From Algibacter pacificus (lineage in GTDB: Bacteria; Bacteroidota; Bacteroidia; Flavobacteriales; Flavobacteriaceae), in contig NZ_VOGY01000002.1 of NCBI RefSeq assembly GCF_008033385.1, positions 62,001 to 126,000 on the forward strand: a stretch of 64,000 nt of DNA, read 5' to 3'. Positions 11,196 to 18,851 of this stretch are shown one piece after another; the stretch's first letter is position 1; every line of letters starts with the position of its first letter. The position numbers and the translations under genes are program-made. The notes under the pieces were generated by a model, which was not told the DNA's origin, made no database searches, and saw only the letters and a program-made list of their open reading frames with translations.

Positions 11196-11335
11196 GACAA
11201 TAAAAGATAGAATAAGCCACATACGAGGTAAATCTATATACAGAAGGTTTAATATAGATAATTTCCTAGATGTAAAAAAAGACTTTAAGAAGCGTATAAG
11301 GAAAAGAAAAAGCACAAAATAATTCGTCCTCTTAA

Positions 11336-11376
11336 AAACAAAAAACCCTTGAAAATCAAACGATTAACAAGGGTTT
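11336..11376 (-). terminator. Terminator of tRNA-Arg transcript
   Basis: Stem AAACCCTTG (11343-11351) with CAAGGGTTT (11368-11376). On the minus strand the hairpin is followed by TTTGTTTTTAAG. It lies directly beyond the 3' end of the tRNA. Confidence 0.85.
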
Positions 11377-11379
11377 AAG

Positions 11380-11453
11380 TGAGCCCTGAAGGATTCGAAC
11401 CTTCGACCGCCTCCTTAGAAGGGAGGTGCTCTATCCAGCTGAGCTAAGAGCCC
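11380..11453 (-). tRNA. tRNA-Arg (anticodon TCT)
   Basis: Minus-strand cloverleaf of 74 nt starting GGGCTCTTAGCTCAG and ending GGGCTCA. The anticodon loop CTTCTAA is closed by CCTCC/GGAGG, giving anticodon TCT. The T-arm contains GGTTCGAATCC. CCA is not encoded. The acceptor stem pairs with two G-T wobbles. Confidence 0.95.
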
Positions 11454-11954
11454 GTAGTTTTTTCTACGAAAACATGTGTAAATGTATAAAAAGTATATAA
11501 AATAACACTAGTTATATATTATAGCAACCTTTTAAAATATAAGGTAACTTTATAATCTAAATTTACTATTTAAGAACGTATAAGTAATAGGTTTTACTTT
11601 ATCGGCTGCAAATATATAACTGTTTTGAGTTTTAAACAACAAAAATCTCTTTTAATTTTAAATAAATTGTCTTTTTTTTATTCTCTGTATATCTTATCCT
11701 TTTTTTGAAATTCTCAACACTAATGACAACCTGTTGATTTACAGAATATCAAAACATCTGATATACATTTTTTCGAATTCAATTTTAGCATATCAATTGA
11801 GCTTAAGCCTTATCCATCTTGTTTATAAATTATATATACGAGTAAAAATTGCATTTAAATTAATTACCATACCCAATTACCGTGCATTAAGGTTGAAAAA
11901 ATACCATCTTAATACGCTGCACAAAAATTCAAACATTGTGCTAAAGTCTAATTT
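11454..11954. other. Intergenic region, nothing assigned
   Basis: 501 bp of AT-rich DNA between the tRNA and the methyltransferase stop. An ORF without an ATG runs rightward through it, but its codon use is poor and it has no recognisable protein, so I reject it. No hairpin with a T-run was seen. Confidence 0.5.
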
Positions 11955-12566
11955 TTATTTTTTTTGACATTTAATTAAGTACATAGGCTGGTTTTCATCT
12001 ACTTCTACAATGTCAAAAAGTCCATATTTTTCAAACTCAATACTAACAGATTCTCGATTGTAGTAAAATATTTTTGCGCCATTATGAGTTTCGTAACGAT
12101 CTTTACTTATCAACTTGCCTTGTCCATATTGAGGTGCACTTTTGGTTATAGCCGTAAAAACCATAAATCCATTTTTAGTTAATTGATTGTAGCAATCCTG
12201 TATTAACTTTCTTCTTGCTTCACGGTTTAGCAAATGGATAAGTGCATAGCAAAAAATTCCGTCATATGTTTTGTTATTAAAAGGCATGTTAGTTACAGAA
12301 CCGTGAAACAACTTTATTTGGGATTTGTAGTGTTTTCTGGCTAATTCAATGGCTGTTTTAGAAACCTCTATTCCACTTACCGATATTCCATGCTCTATAA
12401 ATGGTTTTGCATTTCGGCCATATCCAATTCCTGGGATTAGTATATGTTTTATTTTTTTTTGTTTGAATAAATTCAATGTGAGTTCGGCAGATTTTGCAGG
12501 GCTCATGCCCCACATTTCTTGCTTGTTACTAAATGCGGTTTCCCAAAATTCTGCCATATTATACAC
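11955..12566 (-). CDS. Class I SAM-dependent methyltransferase
   Basis: 203-aa Rossmann-fold methyltransferase. Motif I is HILIPGIGYGRNAKPFIEHG (about 41-60), followed by VSGIEVS (acidic residue that binds the ribose) and the motif IV region YDGIFCYALIHLL. The N-terminus MAEFWETAFSNKQEMWG recalls the TehB/thiopurine-methyltransferase group that methylates sulfur, selenium or tellurium compounds. The substrate is not shown by sequence. It is the last gene of a three-gene operon and its start overlaps the preceding gene by 8 nt (start at Met4 would remove the overlap). The operon begins at a Fur-type palindrome. Confidence 0.82.
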   Translation of the reverse strand: MYNMAEFWETAFSNKQEMWGMSPAKSAELTLNLFKQKKIKHILIPGIGYGRNAKPFIEHGISVSGIEVSKTAIELARKHYKSQIKLFHGSVTNMPFNNKTYDGIFCYALIHLLNREARRKLIQDCYNQLTKNGFMVFTAITKSAPQYGQGKLISKDRYETHNGAKIFYYNRESVSIEFEKYGLFDIVEVDENQPMYLIKCQKK

Positions 12567-12804
12567 AAACTTTATCTTTTAGCAATTCACATGCGACCCC
12601 TTTGTTTTTAAGCTGCTTTGCAATAGCATAGATATCAATTAAATCGCCTTCTATTCTTAAAATAGAATGACCACAAGGGTAAGGCTTGTTAAACCCCTCC
12701 AAATCAAAATTAAATTTTAATTTTGGATATTCTATTTCCAAAACTTGTAAAACTTCTATTGATTGAACTTCGAATTTTACGTTAGTTATAAATACTTCTA
12801 CCAT
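12559..12804 (-). CDS. Small ferredoxin-fold (HMA-like) protein, unknown function
   Basis: 81-aa protein whose strand/helix order (VEVFITNV, helix SIEVLQVLEIEY, KLKFNFDL, HSILRIEG, helix DIYAIAKQLKNKG, CELLKD) resembles the beta-alpha-beta-beta-alpha-beta heavy-metal-associated fold. The metal-binding CxxC of true HMA chaperones is absent; three Cys are scattered (PYPCGH, ACELL, KVCV). It lies 1 nt behind the oxidoreductase and overlaps the methyltransferase, so the three are cotranscribed. Function is unknown. Confidence 0.72.
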   Translation of the reverse strand: MVEVFITNVKFEVQSIEVLQVLEIEYPKLKFNFDLEGFNKPYPCGHSILRIEGDLIDIYAIAKQLKNKGVACELLKDKVCV

Positions 12805-12805
12805 A

Positions 12806-13813
12806 TTAAAAATTTTCTTGGGTTAATTCATTATTTATCATTGCTCCTGTAATATTTCCTGCATATATTGCCTTAGCTATAGACCGCAGCCTAGAACTAT
12901 TATCACCACAAGCATAAATGCCTTCTACTGTAGTTTTTTGCATAACATTTACTTCAATATGTCCGTTTTCTGTAAATTTACAACCCAATTCAATTGGTAT
13001 CGTAGAGTTTTGTTCAAATGGAATAGCGCCATAGGCACATTCAAAATTTTCTGTACCACCATCTTTAAAAAGCATTTTTTCCATTTGTCCTTTTTTATGC
13101 TTAATTGCCACTATTTCTTTTTCAATAATTTGAATATTATGTTGCTTGAGTTTTTTAAGTTGTTCATCTTTAAAATCCTTTACTCCAGATGTGAGTATGG
13201 TTATTCTTTTTGTTAAATTACTTACCAAAGATGCTAGATGAAACGCGCTTTCTCCATTGGCTATAATGGCCGTTTTTTTGTTTCTTAATTCGTAACCATG
13301 ACAGTATGGGCAGTGTACAACAGATATTCCCCAACATACTGAAAAACCTTTTATATTTGGCATTACATCTTTAACTCCAGATGCAAAGACCAATTTTTTT
13401 GCTAAAAAAACACGACCTGTTGAAGTTGAAATTTCAAACCCGTTTTTACTTCTCTTTCCTTTAACAGCAAGACCATTATAGAATTTAACACTATTATATT
13501 TAGCTATTTCACTTTTGGATTTTTCCGCTATTTCTCGAGGCGTGCTTCCATCTTGCGTAAGATAATTATGCGACTGTGGTGTTTGACGATTACAAGGTTT
13601 ACCTGCGTCTAAAACCAATGTTTTTCTAAGTGACCGTCCTAAAGCCATTGCAGCCGAAAGTCCTGCATAGCTACCTCCTATTATAATTACTTCAAATTCT
13701 TTTGTATCCATTTTGTTTTTGTATCGGGGAAATAGCGATGATAATATTGGAAGCATAAACCCTAAAGCAGATATTCCAAATGGTTTAATTATTTCTTTTC
13801 GAGTTATCTCCAT
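12806..13813 (-). CDS. FAD-dependent thioredoxin-reductase-like (GliT-type) oxidoreductase
   Basis: 335-aa flavoprotein. The FAD-binding motif is EVIIIGGSYAGLSAA (41-55) and the redox-active pair lies in HCPYCHGYE (Cys168, Cys171). The CPYCHGYE form, the end GIYACGDNSS and the following AIYAGNITGAMIN recall the GliT/HlmI dithiol-oxidase branch more than true thioredoxin reductase. The NADPH-binding motif is degenerate (IIANGESAF for GxGxxA) and no HRRxxxR is seen. Residues 1-34 before the FAD domain are unusual and partly hydrophobic; the start codon lies inside the 35-bp palindrome, so Met35 (13711) is a plausible true start. It is the first gene of the operon with the small protein and the methyltransferase. 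Confidence 0.82.
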   Translation of the reverse strand: MEITRKEIIKPFGISALGFMLPILSSLFPRYKNKMDTKEFEVIIIGGSYAGLSAAMALGRSLRKTLVLDAGKPCNRQTPQSHNYLTQDGSTPREIAEKSKSEIAKYNSVKFYNGLAVKGKRSKNGFEISTSTGRVFLAKKLVFASGVKDVMPNIKGFSVCWGISVVHCPYCHGYELRNKKTAIIANGESAFHLASLVSNLTKRITILTSGVKDFKDEQLKKLKQHNIQIIEKEIVAIKHKKGQMEKMLFKDGGTENFECAYGAIPFEQNSTIPIELGCKFTENGHIEVNVMQKTTVEGIYACGDNSSRLRSIAKAIYAGNITGAMINNELTQENF

Positions 13814-13846
13814 ATTATTATTGCGATACTATCGCAATAATAATAT
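13812..13846. promoter_or_regulatory. 35-bp perfect palindrome, Fur-family operator candidate
   Basis: Arms of 17 bp (13812-13828 and 13830-13846) pair perfectly around a single central C. The core TTGCGATA-C-TATCGCAA has the 7-1-7 geometry of Fur/Zur/PerR boxes. It lies between the divergent oxidoreductase operon and the Fur-family gene, and overlaps the annotated oxidoreductase start codon. A weak partial copy (TATTATTGCAA) lies at about 13869-13879. Confidence 0.8.
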
Positions 13847-13897
13847 TGTCAAAAATACAGTTTTTTTGTATTATTGCAACTAATTCGCATTAAAAAA

Positions 13898-14275
13898 ATG
13901 AATAGAAGAAATACCCCAACAAAAGAAGCCATATTAGCCGTACTTTCAAATTCAAAAAAAGCATTAAGTCAAGATGCTGTAGAAAAGCAACTGAATATTA
14001 AAATAAATAGGGCTACTATTTATCGTGTTTTAAATAGATTTTGCGAAGACAAGTTAACTCATAAAATTGTTGGCGAAGATGGAAAACAATATTTTGCCAT
14101 ATGTAAACCCTGTAACAAATTATCGGAAACTATAACACATCATTTTCATTTTAGATGCTTATCCTGCGATACTATCGAATGTTTGCAAGTGCCGGTGGTA
14201 TATGCCGTTCCAAATGGCTACGAGGTTAAAAATGCCAATTGTGTGCTAACTGGAATTTGTAAAAATTGTAAATAG
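13898..14275 (+). CDS. Fur-family metalloregulator (Fur/Zur/PerR type)
   Basis: 125-aa repressor. The winged helix is RNTPTKEAILAVLSN...ATIYRVLNRFCEDK (conserved ATIYR recognition helix); the dimer and metal domain has HHFHFRCLSCDTIECL and a C-terminal CKNCK. Three CxxC pairs (CKPC, CLSC, CKNC) suggest structural zinc. Iron, zinc and peroxide sensing cannot be told apart from this. I chose the ATG at 13898; a longer frame starts at a TTG. It is divergent from the GliT-like operon, with the palindrome between them, so it probably represses both itself and that operon. Confidence 0.9.
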   Translation: MNRRNTPTKEAILAVLSNSKKALSQDAVEKQLNIKINRATIYRVLNRFCEDKLTHKIVGEDGKQYFAICKPCNKLSETITHHFHFRCLSCDTIECLQVPVVYAVPNGYEVKNANCVLTGICKNCK

Positions 14276-14434
14276 TATTTTATCTTAATAGTTTATCTGT
14301 ATGCTTCCCTTTTTAGAGTATTTTAGAATTTAGATAAATAGTTTTAATCTGGATGTTTTTTTAATGAAGACGTTAACTTTTTTATCCATATGTTATTTTA
14401 TTTCAACAACTAATTAAGTGCCAATTAGGACGGT

Positions 14435-15280
14435 TTAATATTTTACTCTTCTAAATTCAGAAGGGCTCATTTTTTTAATTGTTTTAAATTGTCGATTGAA
14501 ATTAGACATATTATTAAATCCTACTTTTTCAGCAATTTCTGTAATGGAAGTGTCTTTGTCTTCAAGCAGGTGTTTACAAGAATTTTCAATTCGTAATTCA
14601 TTTAAAAATTGAAAGTATGTTTTATTGGTTCTTTTCTTAAAATACTTGCAGAATGCATTTTTTGTCATATTTGCAACTTCTGCAATGGTTTTCAAGGAGA
14701 CCTCTTTTGAATAATTATTTATGGTGTATTCAAATATATTGCGCATTCTATTTCCTTCATTATCTGTGTACTTTTTATTAGAAATAAAGGAAGATAAGCC
14801 TTTGTGAGTAGATATTGCACATAATTTTAAAACCTCAAGTAGTATCAAAAATCTATCTAGCTTATCGGCATGTTCTAACCGAAAAAAACAATCTTTAATG
14901 GGGTTTAAATTGGATGTAACTTTAAAACCGTGTTTAGCCGATTTAAAAAAGGGGTCTAGTTTTTTTAGTTCTTCTAATTCAAAAAAATCTTTACCAAAAG
15001 AAGATTTTGTGAAAAATAAAGTAATCATTTTCGAACTATCAGAACGTGTTGTATCACTCTTAAAAAGATGTGGTATATTACTTCCTATAACTACAACATC
15101 ATTCTTAGTGTAATAGTTTATAGAATCTCCAACAATTAATGCGCCCTCGCCTTCAACAATTAAACTAACTTGTATTTCTTCATGTTGATGTAGTTTGTCA
15201 TAAAAAGCAACCTCTAAATCAACTTGATAGATTAAAGCATCTTGATTTGGTTTTGGTATTTTAAAAGGTAAAGCTCTCAT
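14435..15280 (-). CDS. AraC-family transcriptional regulator
   Basis: 281-aa regulator with an N-terminal cupin sensor (KLHQHEEIQVSLIVEGEGALIVGDS, about 31-55) and a C-terminal double helix-turn-helix: SLKTIAEVANMTKNAFCKYFKKRTNKTYFQFLNELR and SITEIAEKVGFNNMSNFNRQFKTIKKMSPSEFRR. It lies between the Fur cassette and the hydroxyproline-type genes, opposite in direction to the latter. By position it may control them; the effector is unknown. No terminator-like structure was seen after its stop. Confidence 0.9.
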   Translation of the reverse strand: MRALPFKIPKPNQDALIYQVDLEVAFYDKLHQHEEIQVSLIVEGEGALIVGDSINYYTKNDVVVIGSNIPHLFKSDTTRSDSSKMITLFFTKSSFGKDFFELEELKKLDPFFKSAKHGFKVTSNLNPIKDCFFRLEHADKLDRFLILLEVLKLCAISTHKGLSSFISNKKYTDNEGNRMRNIFEYTINNYSKEVSLKTIAEVANMTKNAFCKYFKKRTNKTYFQFLNELRIENSCKHLLEDKDTSITEIAEKVGFNNMSNFNRQFKTIKKMSPSEFRRVKY

Positions 15281-15765
15281 AGTTTTTAATTATTCTCGTT
15301 AAATATACTTAAATAATACCCGATTGCAACACTTAAAACCTTAATATGGATAATATAGTATTGTATGTGGATAATTAGTCATTAATTTTTAGGATATGTT
15401 TTAGAGTAATTTTATACCATGAATAGCGTATAACACTGTAAGTGTGCATTGGGAGCGCTAGGTGCTAGTAGTAACAACACTGTTTACAGTACACAATGCG
15501 ATTGGATTTAGATTTATTTAAATTAAACATTCAAGCTCAATTAGGTGCTGCTGTTCGAGGTATTCTATATGCGAAACTTTAAGAATTTAGTACGCTAAGT
15601 GAAGAAGAAGGACGTATTTTAACTAGAGAAATGGTTGCCTTTAATATACCTAATCTAAAGTATAGAGTATTTGTTTACTTATCGCTTAAAAATAAATTTT
15701 GGACAATGATTAATTTCGTTTTAGTCAACGTCCAAAATTTTATAAATATAAAACATCAGAAAAAA
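15281..15765. other. Intergenic region, probably decayed coding DNA
   Basis: 485 bp without an intact gene. A 28-codon frame at 15496-15582 (MRLDLDLFKLNIQAQLGAA...) and a stretch after it (FSTLSEEEGRILTREMVAFN, about 15588-15650) look protein-like but are broken by stops, and I do not recognise them. They directly precede the dehydrogenase remnant, so the whole stretch looks like a gene graveyard. Confidence 0.4.
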
Positions 15766-16058
15766 ATGATAACAGGTAAAAATTACATTGGTAATACATT
15801 AAAAGCCACAGGAAGTAAACATGTAAAACAATTAACCTAAAGCTTAATACGGAAAATCCAATGCCATTTTATGAAGCCACTGATGATGAAATTGAGCAAT
15901 TGGTATGGACGGCATTTAAAGGCAACACGGTGAACCATGCCAAGCATTATCGATTCTAGATTTACAGCTGTAGGAACAAATGCTACAAAACGTTGAGGCC
16001 GTCCTGTGAGTTACCAATGTTTCGCAATGAACGGTTACTGGAAGCCCTAAAACGATAA
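15766..16058 (+). pseudogene. Remnant of alpha-ketoglutarate semialdehyde dehydrogenase (internally deleted)
   Basis: Four frame-shifted pieces align in order with the two ends of an NADP-type aldehyde dehydrogenase of the alpha-ketoglutarate semialdehyde group. The N-terminus is MITGKNYIGNTLKATGSK (frame at 15766), continued in another frame by LKLNTENPMPFYEATDDEIEQ (about 15837-15899). C-terminal pieces follow: DSRFTAVGTNATKR, then a TGA where Trp is expected, then GRPVSYQ (15937-16016) and NERLLEALKR (16026-16055). A full enzyme is about 500 aa; roughly 400 residues, including the catalytic centre, are missing. The parallel with the family is from memory. This enzyme does the last step of hydroxyproline breakdown, and the remnant sits directly in front of the peptidase-epimerase genes. 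Confidence 0.8.
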
Positions 16059-16082
16059 ATTGTTTAAACAAAAGAAAAGAGT

Positions 16083-17837
16083 ATGAATAAAACACTAAAT
16101 TTTATAATTCCTGCAAATTATGTAGTGTGCGCAATTTTTATTTGTCTTTTTTTCAATTGCGATATTAAAAAAAATAATGACGACTCTAAAAATCTTCAGA
16201 ACATTATTGAGAATTACCAGGCCCATACTGGGTACTCTGTTTCAGAATACCCTTTAGGTCTTTTTAATAAAGCATATTACAAAAACGAAGCTGAATTTGC
16301 ACAAACTAAGTTGGATGAACTTTCTAAAATAGATGCATCAGGTTTAAGTGAAACAGCACTAATTTCGCTAAAACTTTTAAAGTTTGTACTTCAAGATAAA
16401 ATTGATTTTTACAAGTTTGATTGTTATTTAAATCCTTTGCTTTCAGATTCTGGTTTTCATACTAGTTTAACCTATATGGTAAAACCACTTAACAATTATA
16501 AACAAGTAAAACTTTACCTAACAAAACTTAAAGCCATTCCTTATTTTGTCGATCAACATTTTGCCAATTTACGAGAAGGCTTAGAAAAAGGCGTATCACA
16601 ATCTAGAGTTATTTTTAATGGTTATGAATCTTCTTATAACGATCATATTGTAGAAAATTACCAAGACAGTTTCTACTATGTACCGTTTAAAAATTTACCA
16701 AAAAATTTAACAAAAACCCAAAAAGATTCGGTTTTAACCGCGGCTAAAGATGCTATTAAAAATGTGGTTACGCCACAATTTAAAAGAATAAAATATTTTT
16801 TCGATACAGAATATCTTCCCAAAACAAGAACCAGTATAGGCGCTTTAAACTTACCTAACGGAAATGATTTCTATCAAAATAGAATTAATTTTTATACAAC
16901 AAGCACAGCATATACAGCAGATGATATTCATCAAATAGGATTAAGTGAAGTGTCTCGAATAAAATCTGAAATGCAAAACATCATTAAAGATTTAAATTTT
17001 GAAGGAAGCTTTTCCGATTTTTTACAGTTTTTAAGAAACGATGAACAGTTTTATGTGAAAACTCCGAAAGCGTTGTTAACTATAGCACGAGATATAGCAA
17101 AACGAGCCGATGCTCAACTACCAAAATTTTTTAAAACCTTACCAAGAAAGCCTTATGGTGTTGCTCCAGTGCCAGATGCTATTGCCCCAAAATATACGGG
17201 AGGGCGTTACATTGGTACTTCAAAAGAGAGTACAGAGCCAGGTTATTATTGGGTTAACACTTATGATTTGGCAAGTAGGCCTTTATATACTCTACCTTCC
17301 TTAACAGTTCACGAAGCTGTTCCAGGGCATCATTTACAAGGAAGTTTAAATAATGAGTTGGGTGATAGTATTCCAACTTTTAGAAAAACACTATACCTGT
17401 CTGCATACGGTGAAGGTTGGGGGTTATATTCTGAATTTTTAGCTGATGAAATGGGAATGTATACAACGCCCTATGAACAATTTGGAAAATTAACTTACGA
17501 AATGTGGCGTGCTTGCCGTTTGGTAGTCGATACAGGAATACATGCTAAAGGATGGACTAGAGAACAAGCTGTAAATTATTTGCTATTAAATACAGCGCTA
17601 TCAATACGCGAGGTAAATACTGAAACCGACCGTTATATTTCATGGCCTGGGCAAGCGTTATCTTATAAAATAGGAGAGTTGAAAATTAGAGAACTTCGTA
17701 ATAAAGCAGAAAAAGAATTAGAACAAAAGTTTGATATAAGAACATTTCATGAAATTATTTTAGAACATGGAACAGTTACTTTATCAATTTTAGAAGATAG
17801 AATTAATAATTATATAGCACGTGTAAAGAATGAGTAG
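16083..17837 (+). CDS. DUF885-family metallopeptidase-like lipoprotein
   Basis: 584-aa protein of the DUF885 family, zinc peptidase-like. The N-terminus MNKTLNFII...ICLFFNCD looks like a lipoprotein signal (Cys26), so it probably acts at the cell envelope. The likely metal site is TVHEAVPGHHLQGSLN (HExxxH-type), with a following acidic helix GEGWGLYSEFLADEMG. The C-terminal segment WPGQALSYKIGELKIRELR is family-typical. Its stop overlaps the epimerase start by 8 nt, so the two are translationally coupled. By context it would trim imported or surface-bound peptides; the specificity is not known. Confidence 0.88.
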   Translation: MNKTLNFIIPANYVVCAIFICLFFNCDIKKNNDDSKNLQNIIENYQAHTGYSVSEYPLGLFNKAYYKNEAEFAQTKLDELSKIDASGLSETALISLKLLKFVLQDKIDFYKFDCYLNPLLSDSGFHTSLTYMVKPLNNYKQVKLYLTKLKAIPYFVDQHFANLREGLEKGVSQSRVIFNGYESSYNDHIVENYQDSFYYVPFKNLPKNLTKTQKDSVLTAAKDAIKNVVTPQFKRIKYFFDTEYLPKTRTSIGALNLPNGNDFYQNRINFYTTSTAYTADDIHQIGLSEVSRIKSEMQNIIKDLNFEGSFSDFLQFLRNDEQFYVKTPKALLTIARDIAKRADAQLPKFFKTLPRKPYGVAPVPDAIAPKYTGGRYIGTSKESTEPGYYWVNTYDLASRPLYTLPSLTVHEAVPGHHLQGSLNNELGDSIPTFRKTLYLSAYGEGWGLYSEFLADEMGMYTTPYEQFGKLTYEMWRACRLVVDTGIHAKGWTREQAVNYLLLNTALSIREVNTETDRYISWPGQALSYKIGELKIRELRNKAEKELEQKFDIRTFHEIILEHGTVTLSILEDRINNYIARVKNE

Positions 17838-18840
17838 AAACACCTTTATTTGTATAGATGCGCATACCTGCGGAAATCCAGTTAGAGTTATAAAAGATGG
17901 CGGACCAGAGTTAATAGGGAAAACCATGAGCGAAAAGCGTCAGCACTTTTTAAAAGAATACGATTGGATTCGTAAAGGTTTAATGTTTGAACCTCGCGGA
18001 CACGACATGATGAGTGGCAGCATTTTATATCCCCCACATAACCCAGACAATGATTTTTCTATATTGTTTATTGAAACCTCTGGTTGTTTACCCATGTGTG
18101 GTCATGGAACCATAGGTACAATAACTATAGCTATAGAAGAGGGTTTAATAACCCCAAAGATTCCAGGGAAAATTAAAATGGAAGCGCCAGCGGGCTTGGT
18201 AGAAATAGAATATCAACAAACAGGAAATAAGGTCGATTGGGTGCGTTTAACTAATGTAAAAAGTTACCTAGCAGCAGAAGGTTTAACCATTGATTGTCCC
18301 GAGTTAGGAGAACTAAGCTTTGATGTGTCATATGGTGGAAATTATTATGCTATTGTAGACCCTCAAAAAAACTTTACTGGTGTTCATGATTTTTCTGCTG
18401 GAAAAATTATACAATATTCTCAAATACTTCGTAAAAGAATCAATGATAAATATCCAAATATGTTTATTCATCCAGAAAATGATACAATAAGAGATGTTTC
18501 TCACATGCTTTGGACAGGAAAGCCGATTGATCCAACATCAACAGCTAGAAACGCTGTGTTTTATGGAGATAAGGCTATTGATAGAAGTCCTTGTGGAACA
18601 GGTACATCTGCCGTTATTGCGCAGCGTCATGCTAAAGGAACACTTAAAATAGGAGACGATTTTATACACGAGAGTTTTATAGGAAGTAAATTTATTGGTC
18701 GTATTGTAGAAGAAACAACAATAAATGGAAAACCCGCTATTGTACCTAGTATTCAAGGGTGGGCAAAAATATACGGTTATAACACTATAGTTATAGACGA
18801 GCAAGACGATCCTTATGCACACGGTTTTCAAGTTATTTAA
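17830..18840 (+). CDS. Proline racemase family, probable 4-hydroxyproline 2-epimerase
   Basis: 336-aa cofactor-independent racemase/epimerase. Both catalytic cysteines are present: Cys90 in LPMCGHGTIG and Cys255 in DRSPCGTGTSA. A Thr at the second site would have meant a trans-3-hydroxyproline dehydratase, so this is an epimerase or racemase. The early DAHTCGNPVRV and EPRGHDMMSGSILYPP are family signatures. The expected reaction is trans-4-hydroxy-L-proline to cis-4-hydroxy-D-proline; proline racemase is the alternative. The downstream FAD dehydrogenase would oxidise the D-isomer. It is coupled to the DUF885 gene by overlap and followed 11 nt later by an S9 peptidase. Confidence 0.88.
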   Translation: MSRNTFICIDAHTCGNPVRVIKDGGPELIGKTMSEKRQHFLKEYDWIRKGLMFEPRGHDMMSGSILYPPHNPDNDFSILFIETSGCLPMCGHGTIGTITIAIEEGLITPKIPGKIKMEAPAGLVEIEYQQTGNKVDWVRLTNVKSYLAAEGLTIDCPELGELSFDVSYGGNYYAIVDPQKNFTGVHDFSAGKIIQYSQILRKRINDKYPNMFIHPENDTIRDVSHMLWTGKPIDPTSTARNAVFYGDKAIDRSPCGTGTSAVIAQRHAKGTLKIGDDFIHESFIGSKFIGRIVEETTINGKPAIVPSIQGWAKIYGYNTIVIDEQDDPYAHGFQVI

Positions 18841-18851
18841 AAAGTATATAT

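Noticed and set aside
11734-11967. 77-codon rightward ORF
   Set aside because: No ATG start, low-complexity hydrophobic and basic residues, overlaps the methyltransferase stop; looks like chance in AT-rich DNA.
13874-13897. TTG start extending the Fur-family protein by eight residues
   Set aside because: The added residues come from the promoter-like region, and the family normally starts just before the RxTxxxxxIL helix, as the ATG at 13898 gives.
15496-15650. Recognisable gene remnant before the dehydrogenase pseudogene
   Set aside because: The short frames look protein-like, but I could not tie them to any family, so I only note them as possible decayed DNA.
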